NCBI GenBank assembly: GCA_964451925.1
Contig: CAYVKA010000019.1
Span: 8,475-72,474, forward strand
Origin: Nevskia sp964451925
Lineage (GTDB): Bacteria > Pseudomonadota > Gammaproteobacteria > Nevskiales > Nevskiaceae
DNA: 64,000 bases
Reading direction: 5' to 3'
Part shown: piece after piece, positions 42,439-51,094 of the stretch
Position numbering within the stretch: the first letter of the stretch is position 1
Layout: each line of letters starts with the position of its first letter
Notes under the pieces: model-generated
What the model was told of the DNA's origin: nothing
Seen by the model: the letters and a program-made list of their open reading frames with translations, nothing else
The model's database searches: none
Made by a program: the position numbers and the translations under genes

Positions 42439-44697
42439 ATGGCAAATGATTCGGAATCGATCGTAAGAAGCGTAGGCGGAATGACGCCCGCCGGCGTCGC
42501 CGTGAGCGAGGGTGAGGTCGACCTGCGGCAACTACTGGATCTGTTTAGAGCTGGCCGCTGGACAATTGCGATAGTTGTCGCCTTGACAGTTGGTCTGGTT
42601 GGCTTGTATTGCGTATGGGTTGCGCCAACCTATCAAGCGGATGGACTTGTTCAAATCGAGCAGAGCACCGGTAAGGGTGGAGGGGTTCCTCAGCAATTGA
42701 GCGAGATTTCTTCCCTTGTACTCGGCTCCTCGGTAGAAACCCAGGCCGAGATACAGGTTCTGCGCAGCCGGATGGTATTGAGTCAAATTATCGACAAGTT
42801 AAATCTTCAAATCTTGGCGCAACCGAAATATCTTCCTTTACTTGGAGCGGCAATCGTTCGGTCGAGCAAGGAAGCTACTGAGCCGGTTTCAGTGCCAGCT
42901 TGGCTGCGCAAATATGCGTGGGGAGGCGAGAGAGTTGCCGTTTCGACTTGGGAAATACCGGATGAGTCTTTGAATAAGGCCTTCACCCTTGTCAAAACCG
43001 TAACCGGATTTGTAATTAATCGCCCCAATGGGAATAGATTGCTGGAAGGCAGCATCGGTGAAACTGTTACGACGAATGCCCCAGATGGCACTTTCACTGT
43101 TTTTGTGCGCGAACTCGGGGCGGAACCGGGCACGCAATTTAGGCTGATCCGCTATTCCCGTCAGGACGTCTTGGCTCAGCTGACGAAAAAGCTCCAGATT
43201 GCAGAGCAGGGCAAACAATCAGGCGTAATCACCGTCAGTTTTCAAGGCAAATCTCCAGACGAAGTAACTGACGTTATTAACACATTGGAGGAAGCCTATC
43301 TTAGACAGAATGTGGAAAGGCGCTCTGCCAATGCGCAGCAGTCTTTGGAATATCTTCAGAGGCAGCTTCCGCAACTAAAAGATCAGGTCGATCAGGCGCA
43401 GCTAAAGCTCAACTCATATCAGTCCACGCATGGCTCAGTAGATGTTACGCAGGAAACACAATTGGTGCTCAAGCAAACTGTCGATCTTGAGTCTCAACGC
43501 CTGCAACTGGCACAGCAAAGAGATGAGTTGCTGCAGCGTTTTACCCCACAGCATCCTACAGTGAAGGCTCTGGACGAGCAGATACAGTCTCTGGATTCCG
43601 CCCAGGGAAAGGTCAAGCAACAAGTTGGGAAATTGCCCAACACGCAGCAGGAAATTTTCAGCCTCCTTCGCGACTTGGACGTCAGCAATGAGCTGTATGC
43701 GGAAATGCTGAATTCGATTCAGGAACTGCAGGTCGCTAAGGCTGGAACCGTTGGCAATGTACGTATCGTAGACCGGGCTTTAAAGCCGTTTAAACCCATT
43801 TCGCCAAGAGTGCCAATGCTGTTGGCGGGTTCAGTCTTCGCTGGTTTGATCATTGGGATGGCTGTTGTGCTTGTCCAGAGGACCATGCTTCGGGGCGTGG
43901 ATGATCCAGCTCAAGTGGAGTCTCAGTTGGGACTGGTTACTTATGCCATGGTGCCCTTCTCCATGCGACAGCGTCAGCTCAACCGAAGCATCGCTAGGAG
44001 AGAGCGTGGACAATTCATCCTTGCGGGACTGGACGCTCAGGATATCGCGATCGAATCCCTAAGAAGCCTACGCACGTCACTGCATTTCGCCATGCTGGAA
44101 GCACGCAATAACGTGCTGATGCTTACCGGACCAGCTCCCGAGCTGGGCAAATCCTTCGTCTCGGTTAACCTTGGGGCGGTGTTGGCGCTTTCTGGAAAGA
44201 AGGTCGTGACAGTGGATGCCGACCTTCGTAGAGGGCACTTGCATCTATACGTTGCTGCCTCAGCAACGCCGGGTATTTCGGAATTCGTGGCTGGTGAAGC
44301 TGACTCTAGATCCATCATTCATACTAGCCCGATTCAGGGACTTGATATTGTCTTTCGTGGAACAAGCCCGCCAAATCCGTCTGAGTTGTTGCTACATGAG
44401 CGATTTGCGGCGCTGATCTCTGAACTTTCGGCTAGGTACGACTACGTGATTATCGATACCCCTCCAGTTCTAGCAGTGACTGATGCGGCGATTGTAGGCC
44501 AGTTGGCGGGCAGCACTCTGCTTGTCCTCAAATCCGCAGAACATTCCATTCGCGAGATTGAAGAGACCGTCAAACGGCTTTCAACTGCTGGAATCGTTTT
44601 GAAGGGCGTCATATTTAATCAAGTTGGCGCACGTGCGGGCAGTTATGGTTACGGGAACTACGGATATACAAATTATCGGTATGATTCGACCGGTTAA
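42439..44697 (+). CDS. wzc: Polysaccharide co-polymerase / tyrosine autokinase Wzc
   Basis: A 752-residue inner-membrane protein that sets chain length. The Wzz domain is flanked by helices at about 42-62 and 455-475; a long coiled-coil region (about 290-400) lies between. The cytoplasmic BY-kinase has Walker A GPAPELGKSF (about 562-571), Walker A' VVTVDADLRRG and Walker B YVIIDTPPVL (about 670). A C-terminal tyrosine cluster SYGYGNYGYTNYRY holds six tyrosines for autophosphorylation. It probably pairs with the LMW phosphatase at 40413-40844. Confidence 0.95.
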   Translation: MANDSESIVRSVGGMTPAGVAVSEGEVDLRQLLDLFRAGRWTIAIVVALTVGLVGLYCVWVAPTYQADGLVQIEQSTGKGGGVPQQLSEISSLVLGSSVETQAEIQVLRSRMVLSQIIDKLNLQILAQPKYLPLLGAAIVRSSKEATEPVSVPAWLRKYAWGGERVAVSTWEIPDESLNKAFTLVKTVTGFVINRPNGNRLLEGSIGETVTTNAPDGTFTVFVRELGAEPGTQFRLIRYSRQDVLAQLTKKLQIAEQGKQSGVITVSFQGKSPDEVTDVINTLEEAYLRQNVERRSANAQQSLEYLQRQLPQLKDQVDQAQLKLNSYQSTHGSVDVTQETQLVLKQTVDLESQRLQLAQQRDELLQRFTPQHPTVKALDEQIQSLDSAQGKVKQQVGKLPNTQQEIFSLLRDLDVSNELYAEMLNSIQELQVAKAGTVGNVRIVDRALKPFKPISPRVPMLLAGSVFAGLIIGMAVVLVQRTMLRGVDDPAQVESQLGLVTYAMVPFSMRQRQLNRSIARRERGQFILAGLDAQDIAIESLRSLRTSLHFAMLEARNNVLMLTGPAPELGKSFVSVNLGAVLALSGKKVVTVDADLRRGHLHLYVAASATPGISEFVAGEADSRSIIHTSPIQGLDIVFRGTSPPNPSELLLHERFAALISELSARYDYVIIDTPPVLAVTDAAIVGQLAGSTLLVLKSAEHSIREIEETVKRLSTAGIVLKGVIFNQVGARAGSYGYGNYGYTNYRYDSTG

Positions 44698-44761
44698 TTT
44701 TTCATCCTGCCGCTCATATTAGGCAATGACCAAGGCAGGGCTTCTATGAAAGCAGGTTTAA

Positions 44762-44926
44762 TCGTGGCTTTCTCAAATATTAGAAACAACTGGCGTACTT
44801 CTTGATCTAAAAATGTTGTTTTTAGAAATAAATCAGCAGATTTGGAACGCTGGCGTTCCTCGGGCCAACCGCTGGAATGAGTTTCGAAAGATTCTGGCCT
44901 TAGGCGTTGCCAAATATTATTTGTAA
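44762..44926 (+). pseudogene. Possible small gene or remnant ending just before gmd
   Basis: An open frame of 54 codons follows the TAA at 44759-44761. An ATG at 44813 could give a 37-residue peptide whose composition looks protein-like (QQIWNAGVPRANR, NEFRKILALGVAKYYL). The stop (44924-44926) is 18 bases before the chosen gmd start. There is no clear ribosome site. It may be the end of a deleted gene or a small coupled peptide. A longer open frame on the other strand (44694-44957) has no supporting pattern. Confidence 0.3.
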
Positions 44927-44944
44927 AGATTGGAGATTTTGAGC

Positions 44945-46027
44945 TTGAAACGTGCACTTATCACAGGAATCACCGGACAAGATGGCGCCTATCTTGCAGA
45001 ATTTCTTTTGGAAAAGGGCTATGAAGTGCACGGCATAAAACGCCGCAGCTCTCTATTTAATACTGATCGAATTGACCACCTATATCATGACCCTCACGTT
45101 AAAGGGCGAAATCTAGTCCTTCATTACGGCGATCTTACTGATTCAACTAATCTTATCCGCATTGTGCAATTGGTCAAACCGGATGAGATTTATAATCTTG
45201 GTGCGCAAAGTCATGTGCATGTCTCATTCGAAAGTCCCGAATATACTGCGAATTCAGATGCCATAGGCGCGCTGCGAATTCTAGAAGCAATACGAATTCT
45301 CGGGATGGAGAAATCGGCGCGCTTCTATCAGGCTTCGACGTCCGAGCTATATGGGTTGGTTCAAGAAATTCCGCAGAAGGAAACTACACCGTTTTACCCG
45401 CGGTCGCCTTATGCGGTAGCGAAACTCTACGCTTATTGGATCACGGTTAACTATCGTGAAGCTTATGGAATTTACGCTTGCAACGGTATTCTGTTTAACC
45501 ATGAGTCTCCAATACGTGGAGAGACTTTTGTAACAAGGAAGATTACACGCGCTTTGGCTCGCATTAAGCTGGGATTACAAGATTGTTTATATCTCGGCAA
45601 TCTCAATTCACTGCGAGATTGGGGCCACGCACGTGACTATGTGGAAATGCAATGGCTAATGCTTCAGCAGGAACAGGCCGAAGATTTCGTTATCGCAACC
45701 GGTGAGCAACATAGTGTTCGTGAGTTCGTCCAACTCGCAGCGGAAGAACTAGGCATTCAGGTCAAATGGGAGGGCGAGGGACTTGACTGCAAGGGATTCG
45801 ATCAGCATGGCAAGTGCATAGTGGCTGTCGATCCGAGATATTTCCGCCCAACAGAAGTTGAGACTCTGTTGGGCGACGCTGGTAAAGCCAAGCGCAAGCT
45901 AGGATGGGTGCCGAAAATCAGTTTCCAACAGTTGGTTCGAGAAATGGCGCTTGAAGATCTACGATCAGCTGAACGAGATGATCTGGTAAAAAGCCATGGA
46001 TACAAAGTAATGGACTACAACGAGTGA
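44945..46027 (+). CDS. gmd: GDP-mannose 4,6-dehydratase
   Basis: A 360-residue short-chain dehydrogenase that converts GDP-D-mannose to GDP-4-keto-6-deoxymannose, the source of GDP-fucose, GDP-rhamnose and GDP-perosamine. The N-terminus is ALITGITGQDGAYLAEFLLEKGYEVHGI; the catalytic residues are in STSELYG and PRSPYAVAKLYAYW. NLGAQSHVHVSFESPEYTA and FNHESPIRGETFVTRKI are diagnostic of Gmd. Start is probably the TTG at 44945, with GGAG nine bases before. No typical fcl/wcaG follows, so the reductase step must use another SDR protein here or a gene outside the window. Confidence 0.95.
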   Translation: MKRALITGITGQDGAYLAEFLLEKGYEVHGIKRRSSLFNTDRIDHLYHDPHVKGRNLVLHYGDLTDSTNLIRIVQLVKPDEIYNLGAQSHVHVSFESPEYTANSDAIGALRILEAIRILGMEKSARFYQASTSELYGLVQEIPQKETTPFYPRSPYAVAKLYAYWITVNYREAYGIYACNGILFNHESPIRGETFVTRKITRALARIKLGLQDCLYLGNLNSLRDWGHARDYVEMQWLMLQQEQAEDFVIATGEQHSVREFVQLAAEELGIQVKWEGEGLDCKGFDQHGKCIVAVDPRYFRPTEVETLLGDAGKAKRKLGWVPKISFQQLVREMALEDLRSAERDDLVKSHGYKVMDYNE

Positions 46028-46097
46028 TTCGGTTTCGCACTAGTTAACGTCGCGCCACGAAGACGGCGCCGAGCGATGCTTTTGTGATGTTCTTTCT

Positions 46098-47492
46098 ATG
46101 ATTGCGCAAATTTATCGGTCGGTCTCTACAATCCGGCCTTATTTGAGCCTACAGTCGTTCGATGTCTCGACAGCTGAGGGACGCTCCCGCGAACGACAGC
46201 GGCGAGCCTTTTTGTCAACTATAGTTGCGTTGGTTGCAAAAGTTGTTTCCATAGGTACACAACTGATCACTGTACCTGTGACGCTAAGCTATCTAGGAAC
46301 AGAGAGGTTTGGTCTTTGGATGACCATGTCCTCTGTGATCGCGATGCTTGCCTTTGCCGATCTTGGTATTGGCAATGGCCTTCTGAATGCTATAGCAAAG
46401 GCTAATGGCGAGGATGACACAGTTGCTATGCGCCGATACATCTCGAGCGCTGTTGTAATTCTTTGCTTGGTTTCACTAGTCGTACTTGTCACTTTCGAGT
46501 TTTCTTATCCTTATATTCCATGGGCTAATTTTTTTAATATTCATAGCTCATTAGCGATCGCCGAAGCAGGTCCCGCTGTTAAGTTATTTGTGTTTTGTTT
46601 CGCGCTCAATATTCCCGCCACAATTGTCCAGAGAGCGCAACTGGGCCTGCAGATGGGATTTGTAGCGAATCTGTGGCAAGCCCTGGGAAGTGTTTTCGCA
46701 CTTGTCGCCGTTTTAGTCGCTGTATATATGCGCTGCGGTTTGCAGTGGCTGGTGTTGGCCTTTGCCGGTGCTCCAGTCATCGCGTCGGCGATGAATGGAA
46801 TAGTTTTCTTCGGGAAAACGCGCCGGGATCTCAGTCCAAGCCTGTCTTTTGCAACTAGTGACAGCGCTTTTAGGATTATCAAACTCGGATTGTTGTTCTT
46901 TGTGCTCCAAATCGTCGTGTCAGTGACGTACCTTTCTGACAACATCGTAATAGCTCGCGTGCTCGGAGCGAGTGTTGTCACGATTTACGCATTGCCGGAC
47001 AAGATGTTTAGCGTAATACCTATGATCTTGACCATGATGCTGACCCCACTCTGGCCCGCGTATGGAGAGGCAATTGCGCGCCGTGATGGAAAATGGGTTG
47101 GACGTATCCTAAAGAAGACGCTGCTGATTTCTCTGCTTACGTCGATGGTTTTATCAACAACTTTCTTTTGTCTGGGTGACGAGCTTCTATCTCTCTGGGC
47201 GGGACACCATATAGCTACGCCGATAGCTCTCCTACTAGGAATGGCACTCTGGAAAATCATAGAGGCGGTAGGAAATACCGTTGCAGTATATTTGAATGGA
47301 CATGGGTTAATCCGGGAACAAGTGCTGATGTCGGTGATGACAGGGTTTTCAGCTATTTGCGGGAAGTTTTATCTAGTTCAAAACTGGGGCGTAGCTGGTG
47401 CAATCTGGGCCACGATCATGGCTTATTTGGGGTTCAGCGCTGTTCCGTTGTATTACCTCGTTAAGAAGACGTTCAGAGTTCAATCAGCATAG
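46098..47492 (+). CDS. wzx: Wzx-type polysaccharide flippase
   Basis: A 464-residue membrane protein with about 12 hydrophobic helices. RAFLSTIVALVAKVVSIGTQLITVPVTLSYLGTERFGLWMTMSSV and FADLGIGNGLLNAIAKANGEDD are typical of the PST/MOP flippase family, which moves undecaprenyl-linked repeat units across the inner membrane. The first ~35 residues are soluble. Assignment as Wzx rather than a related exporter rests on family and on the Wzy-like protein in the same operon. Confidence 0.85.
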   Translation: MIAQIYRSVSTIRPYLSLQSFDVSTAEGRSRERQRRAFLSTIVALVAKVVSIGTQLITVPVTLSYLGTERFGLWMTMSSVIAMLAFADLGIGNGLLNAIAKANGEDDTVAMRRYISSAVVILCLVSLVVLVTFEFSYPYIPWANFFNIHSSLAIAEAGPAVKLFVFCFALNIPATIVQRAQLGLQMGFVANLWQALGSVFALVAVLVAVYMRCGLQWLVLAFAGAPVIASAMNGIVFFGKTRRDLSPSLSFATSDSAFRIIKLGLLFFVLQIVVSVTYLSDNIVIARVLGASVVTIYALPDKMFSVIPMILTMMLTPLWPAYGEAIARRDGKWVGRILKKTLLISLLTSMVLSTTFFCLGDELLSLWAGHHIATPIALLLGMALWKIIEAVGNTVAVYLNGHGLIREQVLMSVMTGFSAICGKFYLVQNWGVAGAIWATIMAYLGFSAVPLYYLVKKTFRVQSA

Positions 47493-47497
47493 GGATA

Positions 47498-48076
47498 ATG
47501 GCAGTGCGATCGATGCTTCGATGGGCTTTGAACCAACTTGCAAAGCAGAGAATATTGCGTATGAACGGGGTCTCAATCTCACCCAAAACAAAGATCAATT
47601 ACCGGGGCATTGTAGGGAAGACTTTTTCTTCGTTGAAAGTGGAGGAAGGCACTATCATCGAAGGTAACATTGTGATTGACAAAGAAGGGGCCTCTGTTGC
47701 CATCGGCCGCAATAGTTTTATCGGTGCTTCAGATATTGTTTGTGCCGAACGTATCGAGATTGGGGATGATGTTTTGATTTCCTGGGGCTGTCACATCGTG
47801 GATCATAATTCTCATCCAATTTCCTGGAATGAACGACGGGATGATGTCAGGAATTGGTTCGTTGGAACAAAGGTTTGGGACAAAGTGGTGACAAAAAAAG
47901 TGATAATTGGAAGCCGATCTTGGATTGGATTCAATGCAATTATTCTAAAAGGCGTGACCATTGGGGAAGGGGCAATTGTTGGCGCTGGAAGCGTTGTGAC
48001 GAAAGATGTCCCGCCGAACGCAATCGTTGCTGGAAATCCAGCGAGACTAATTCGAGCAGTGTTAGCTAATGACTAA
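47498..48076 (+). CDS. Hexapeptide-repeat acetyltransferase
   Basis: A 192-residue left-handed beta-helix acyltransferase. Repeats of the type I-x-I-G run through VKVEEGTII..., ASVAIGRNSFIGASDIVCAERIEIGDDVLI and RSWIGFNAIILKGVTIGEGAIVGAGSVVTKDVPPNAIVAGNPARLI. The segment GCHIVDHNSHPISW has the histidine region of maltose/galactoside O-acetyltransferases. It probably O-acetylates a sugar of the repeat unit, or makes an N-acyl sugar nucleotide. ATG at 47498, 5 bases after wzx; it overlaps the methyltransferase by 8 bases. Confidence 0.85.
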   Translation: MAVRSMLRWALNQLAKQRILRMNGVSISPKTKINYRGIVGKTFSSLKVEEGTIIEGNIVIDKEGASVAIGRNSFIGASDIVCAERIEIGDDVLISWGCHIVDHNSHPISWNERRDDVRNWFVGTKVWDKVVTKKVIIGSRSWIGFNAIILKGVTIGEGAIVGAGSVVTKDVPPNAIVAGNPARLIRAVLAND

Positions 48077-48887
48077 TTCAAGTGTGATGTCCTGGGAAGA
48101 GGCTGTTCATTGGCTTAGAAACCAATCCGGGCAAGAAGAGCTGGTGCGCTGTTGCTATTACGACGATCCTGTATCTGCGGCGGCAGACAGATTTCAAAAG
48201 AGCAAAGAGTGGCAAGCTGTCCGTGAATATATTCCACGACAAGCCGGGACAGCGCTCGATATTGGAGCTGGTCGAGGGATTTCATCTTTTGCCTTGGCAA
48301 AGGATGGATGGAAAGTAACTGCTCTAGAGCCTGATCCAAGTGACCTGGTTGGTAGCGGAGCTATTCGCAATCTCGTAAAAGAATCGCATACAGACATCGA
48401 AATTGTAAATGAGTGGGGAGAATCTCTTCCCTTTTCCGAGAATAAGTTCGATCTAGTTTATTGCCGAGCGGTATTACATCATGCTCGTGAATTGAAAAAG
48501 CTCAGCTCAGAAATTGAGCGGGTATTGAAACCAGGAGGTTGCCTAGTAGCAACCCGCGAACACGTGATTTCAAGAAAAAGTGATTTGGCCGCATTCTTTG
48601 ATAGCCATCCTCTGCACCGCTTGTACGGCGGTGAAAACGCCTATTTGCTATCTGAATATAAATCCTCCATCGAAGGTTCTGGGCTTCAGTTAAGCAAAGT
48701 CATCGGGCCGTTTGAGAGTGACATTAATCTGTTCCCAGAAACCAAAGACTCTGTAAAGGCACAGTTAAGCGCCAAGTTGAAGGTCGTGCCCAAATCCCTG
48801 GTATCTGATCTCATGTTGTATCTATATGGTCTGTACAACAAAACCCCAGGACGATTGTATTCGTTTGTGGCATTTAAGAAATCGTGA
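48069..48887 (+). CDS. Class I SAM-dependent methyltransferase
   Basis: A 272-residue soluble enzyme. Motif I is ALDIGAGRGISSFALAKDGWKVTALEPDPS (about 58-87), followed by the motif II/III region SLPFSENKFDLVYCRAVLHHARELKKLSSEIERVLKPGGCLVATREHVIS. Methylation of a sugar, or of a precursor, is the likely role in this cluster; the substrate is unknown. The start overlaps the acetyltransferase and the stop overlaps the next gene as GTGA. Confidence 0.85.
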   Translation: MTNSSVMSWEEAVHWLRNQSGQEELVRCCYYDDPVSAAADRFQKSKEWQAVREYIPRQAGTALDIGAGRGISSFALAKDGWKVTALEPDPSDLVGSGAIRNLVKESHTDIEIVNEWGESLPFSENKFDLVYCRAVLHHARELKKLSSEIERVLKPGGCLVATREHVISRKSDLAAFFDSHPLHRLYGGENAYLLSEYKSSIEGSGLQLSKVIGPFESDINLFPETKDSVKAQLSAKLKVVPKSLVSDLMLYLYGLYNKTPGRLYSFVAFKKS

Positions 48888-49795
48888 AGGCTCTAGTCAC
48901 AGGGGCCCATGGATTTCTTGGGCGCTATGTTGCTCACCGTTTGCACGAATGCGGGTATTCAGTTGTGGGCATAGGGCATGGTGTCTGGACTCATGATGAG
49001 CAACTGCAATACGGCGTAACGGAATGGCATTCTGTGGATATCACGATGGATGCACTCGTGAAGTTCGCTGAAAGGCCCGACATGGTTGTCCACTGCGCTG
49101 GGAGTGGTTCCGTCGCGTTTTCGATGTCTGAGCCCTATCAGGATTTTGAGCGGACAGTGGGCAATACCGCCATTATTCTTGAATACATCAGATTGCACTC
49201 CCCTCGGTCAGTGCTTATCTATCCTTCCAGTGCGGCCGTGTACGGTCTGGCAGATTGCCTGCCCATTAAAGAGTCACACCAATCCAATCCGGTCTCCCAG
49301 TACGGCCTGCACAAACTTATGGCCGAGCAAATGTGTCGCTCGTATTCGATGCATTTCGGCGTAGCCGCTGCAATAGTCCGTTTCTTTTCCATTTACGGAG
49401 AGGGTCTAAGAAAGCAGCTTCTTTGGGACACCTGTACAAAAATCACGCAAGGTCAAGGCAATTTCTTTGGTACAGGTAATGAGATACGAGACTGGATTCA
49501 TGTAGAAGACGCTGCGGCCTTAGTGGAAATCGCCGGGCAGCACGCTTCTCCTCAATGTCCTGTCGTGAACGGCGGGAGTGGTGATGGAGTATCTGTAAGT
49601 GAAATAGTATTCGAACTATTTCGCTTATTTAATGTGCAACAAATTCCAAAGTTTAGTGGTCAATCCCGACTTGGAGATCCGCCAGGGTATCAAGCCGAGA
49701 TTTCATCGGCCCGTGCATTGGGGTGGCGGCCAAAGATTCGTTGGCAAGATGGAATGCACCGATATGCACGTTGGTTCAAGGAGCAGAAACAGTGA
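48884..49795 (+). CDS. NAD-dependent epimerase/dehydratase (SDR), possible GDP-sugar reductase
   Basis: A 303-residue extended SDR. The NAD motif TGAHGFLGRYVAHRL is near the N-terminus; SSAAVYG and the catalytic Tyr-x3-Lys in VSQYGLHKL follow. Length and a downstream position after gmd make an RMD/Fcl-like role (reduction of GDP-4-keto-6-deoxymannose) possible, but specificity cannot be read from the sequence. The start GTG overlaps the methyltransferase stop, and the stop overlaps the next GTG as GTGA. Confidence 0.8.
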   Translation: MKALVTGAHGFLGRYVAHRLHECGYSVVGIGHGVWTHDEQLQYGVTEWHSVDITMDALVKFAERPDMVVHCAGSGSVAFSMSEPYQDFERTVGNTAIILEYIRLHSPRSVLIYPSSAAVYGLADCLPIKESHQSNPVSQYGLHKLMAEQMCRSYSMHFGVAAAIVRFFSIYGEGLRKQLLWDTCTKITQGQGNFFGTGNEIRDWIHVEDAAALVEIAGQHASPQCPVVNGGSGDGVSVSEIVFELFRLFNVQQIPKFSGQSRLGDPPGYQAEISSARALGWRPKIRWQDGMHRYARWFKEQKQ

Positions 49796-50973
49796 TTCGG
49801 GTGGCGTTTGTTCTTAACGATATCGGCGATCGCTGGTTAGGCGGGGTTAATTACTATAGAAATCTCTTTTCGGCATTGGAGTTGATTGAAAATCGAAAGA
49901 TAGCGCCTGTGGTATTTTTGGGGGCACAGGCATCCGATAGTTTTGCGCGTAATTTCAAATCCGCAGAAATCGTACGAAGCACGATTCTTGATCGCAAAAC
50001 GCCAGGATGGATTGTACGCAAAGTCGCGTCCAGATTCATGCCAGAGAGGCGTGACCCCCTTTTGTACGCACTGTTGAGGCAATACAAAATCGATGTAGTG
50101 TCACACTATCACTATGGATCAGTTTGGTGGGGGAAGAAAATCAAAATGATTGGCTGGATTCCCGACTTCCAGCACCTTTACTATCCTAATTTCTTTTTGC
50201 CCAGCGAAAGCAGTACGCGAGACGTGCAATACGAGCGGGTATGCCGCCTTTGTGACAGGGTGATTTTGAGTAGCAATGCGGTGCGTGACGATTTGAAGGT
50301 TTTTGCACCCGGTGCACTTCCCAAATCGCGGGTGCTTAGATTTGTACCGGATGTAAGCTTTGCGTCGCCTATCGTTAGCCTGGAAGACCTAAAAAGAAAA
50401 TATGGCTTCAAGGCTCCATTTTTCTTTCTACCCAATCAATTTCACATTCATAAAAATCACCGCGTCGTAGTTGAAGCGTTAGCCGAATTAAAGAAAAAAG
50501 GGGCTGCAGCCACCGTGGTGGCTACCGGTAACACCGCCGATTATCGGAGGCCAGACTATTTCCCGGCTCTACTTGATCAGGTGACATCTCTCGATGTAAA
50601 GAATTTTTTTAAAATTATCGGCATGGTGCCGTATGAGGACTTGGTGTCTTTGATGTGCCACTCCATTGCCGTTATCAATCCGTCACTGTTTGAGGGATGG
50701 AGCACAACGGTTGAAGAGGCAAAGGCTCTCAACAAGGTTACGCTGTTATCAGATATTGCGGTGCATCGTGAGCAGAATCCAAATGGTAGCTTCTTTTTTA
50801 ATCCAAATGATTGCTCTGATCTAGCTGAGAAAATGTTCGCTGTGTTGAATAGTTCCACAGATTTAACTTCGGCATATGCTGTTCCAGATGAAGGTTATCA
50901 GGCGCGTCGAGCCAATTTCGCATGCGAATATCAAAAAGTCGTTATCGAAACTGTAGCGCAGGAAAATCCTTAG
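49792..50973 (+). CDS. GT4-family glycosyltransferase
   Basis: A 393-residue GT-B enzyme. The N-terminal domain begins VAFVLNDIGDRWLGGVNYYRNL, with a glycine-rich acceptor loop. The C-terminal nucleotide-sugar domain has FFLPNQFHIHKNHRVVVEALAEL and the E-x7-E type motif in NPSLFEGWSTTVEEAKAL. It probably adds one sugar of the repeat unit at the cytoplasmic face. Donor and acceptor are unknown. GTG start overlapping the previous stop. Confidence 0.88.
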   Translation: MIRVAFVLNDIGDRWLGGVNYYRNLFSALELIENRKIAPVVFLGAQASDSFARNFKSAEIVRSTILDRKTPGWIVRKVASRFMPERRDPLLYALLRQYKIDVVSHYHYGSVWWGKKIKMIGWIPDFQHLYYPNFFLPSESSTRDVQYERVCRLCDRVILSSNAVRDDLKVFAPGALPKSRVLRFVPDVSFASPIVSLEDLKRKYGFKAPFFFLPNQFHIHKNHRVVVEALAELKKKGAAATVVATGNTADYRRPDYFPALLDQVTSLDVKNFFKIIGMVPYEDLVSLMCHSIAVINPSLFEGWSTTVEEAKALNKVTLLSDIAVHREQNPNGSFFFNPNDCSDLAEKMFAVLNSSTDLTSAYAVPDEGYQARRANFACEYQKVVIETVAQENP

Positions 50974-51094
50974 CAAAGTATGTATCCCAATCAGCCAATC
51001 GGGACGTTACGAATCTCGACACTGAATTTAGGCGATTTGACGTCTAGTCGTATTGCAGTCGAGCTGATTGGGGATTTTTTCCAAGGCGCCGAAG

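Noticed and set aside
44694..44957. An 87-codon minus-strand frame between wzc and gmd
   Set aside because: It runs against the operon, overlaps both neighbours' ends and has no supporting motif; the plus-strand frame there looks more protein-like.
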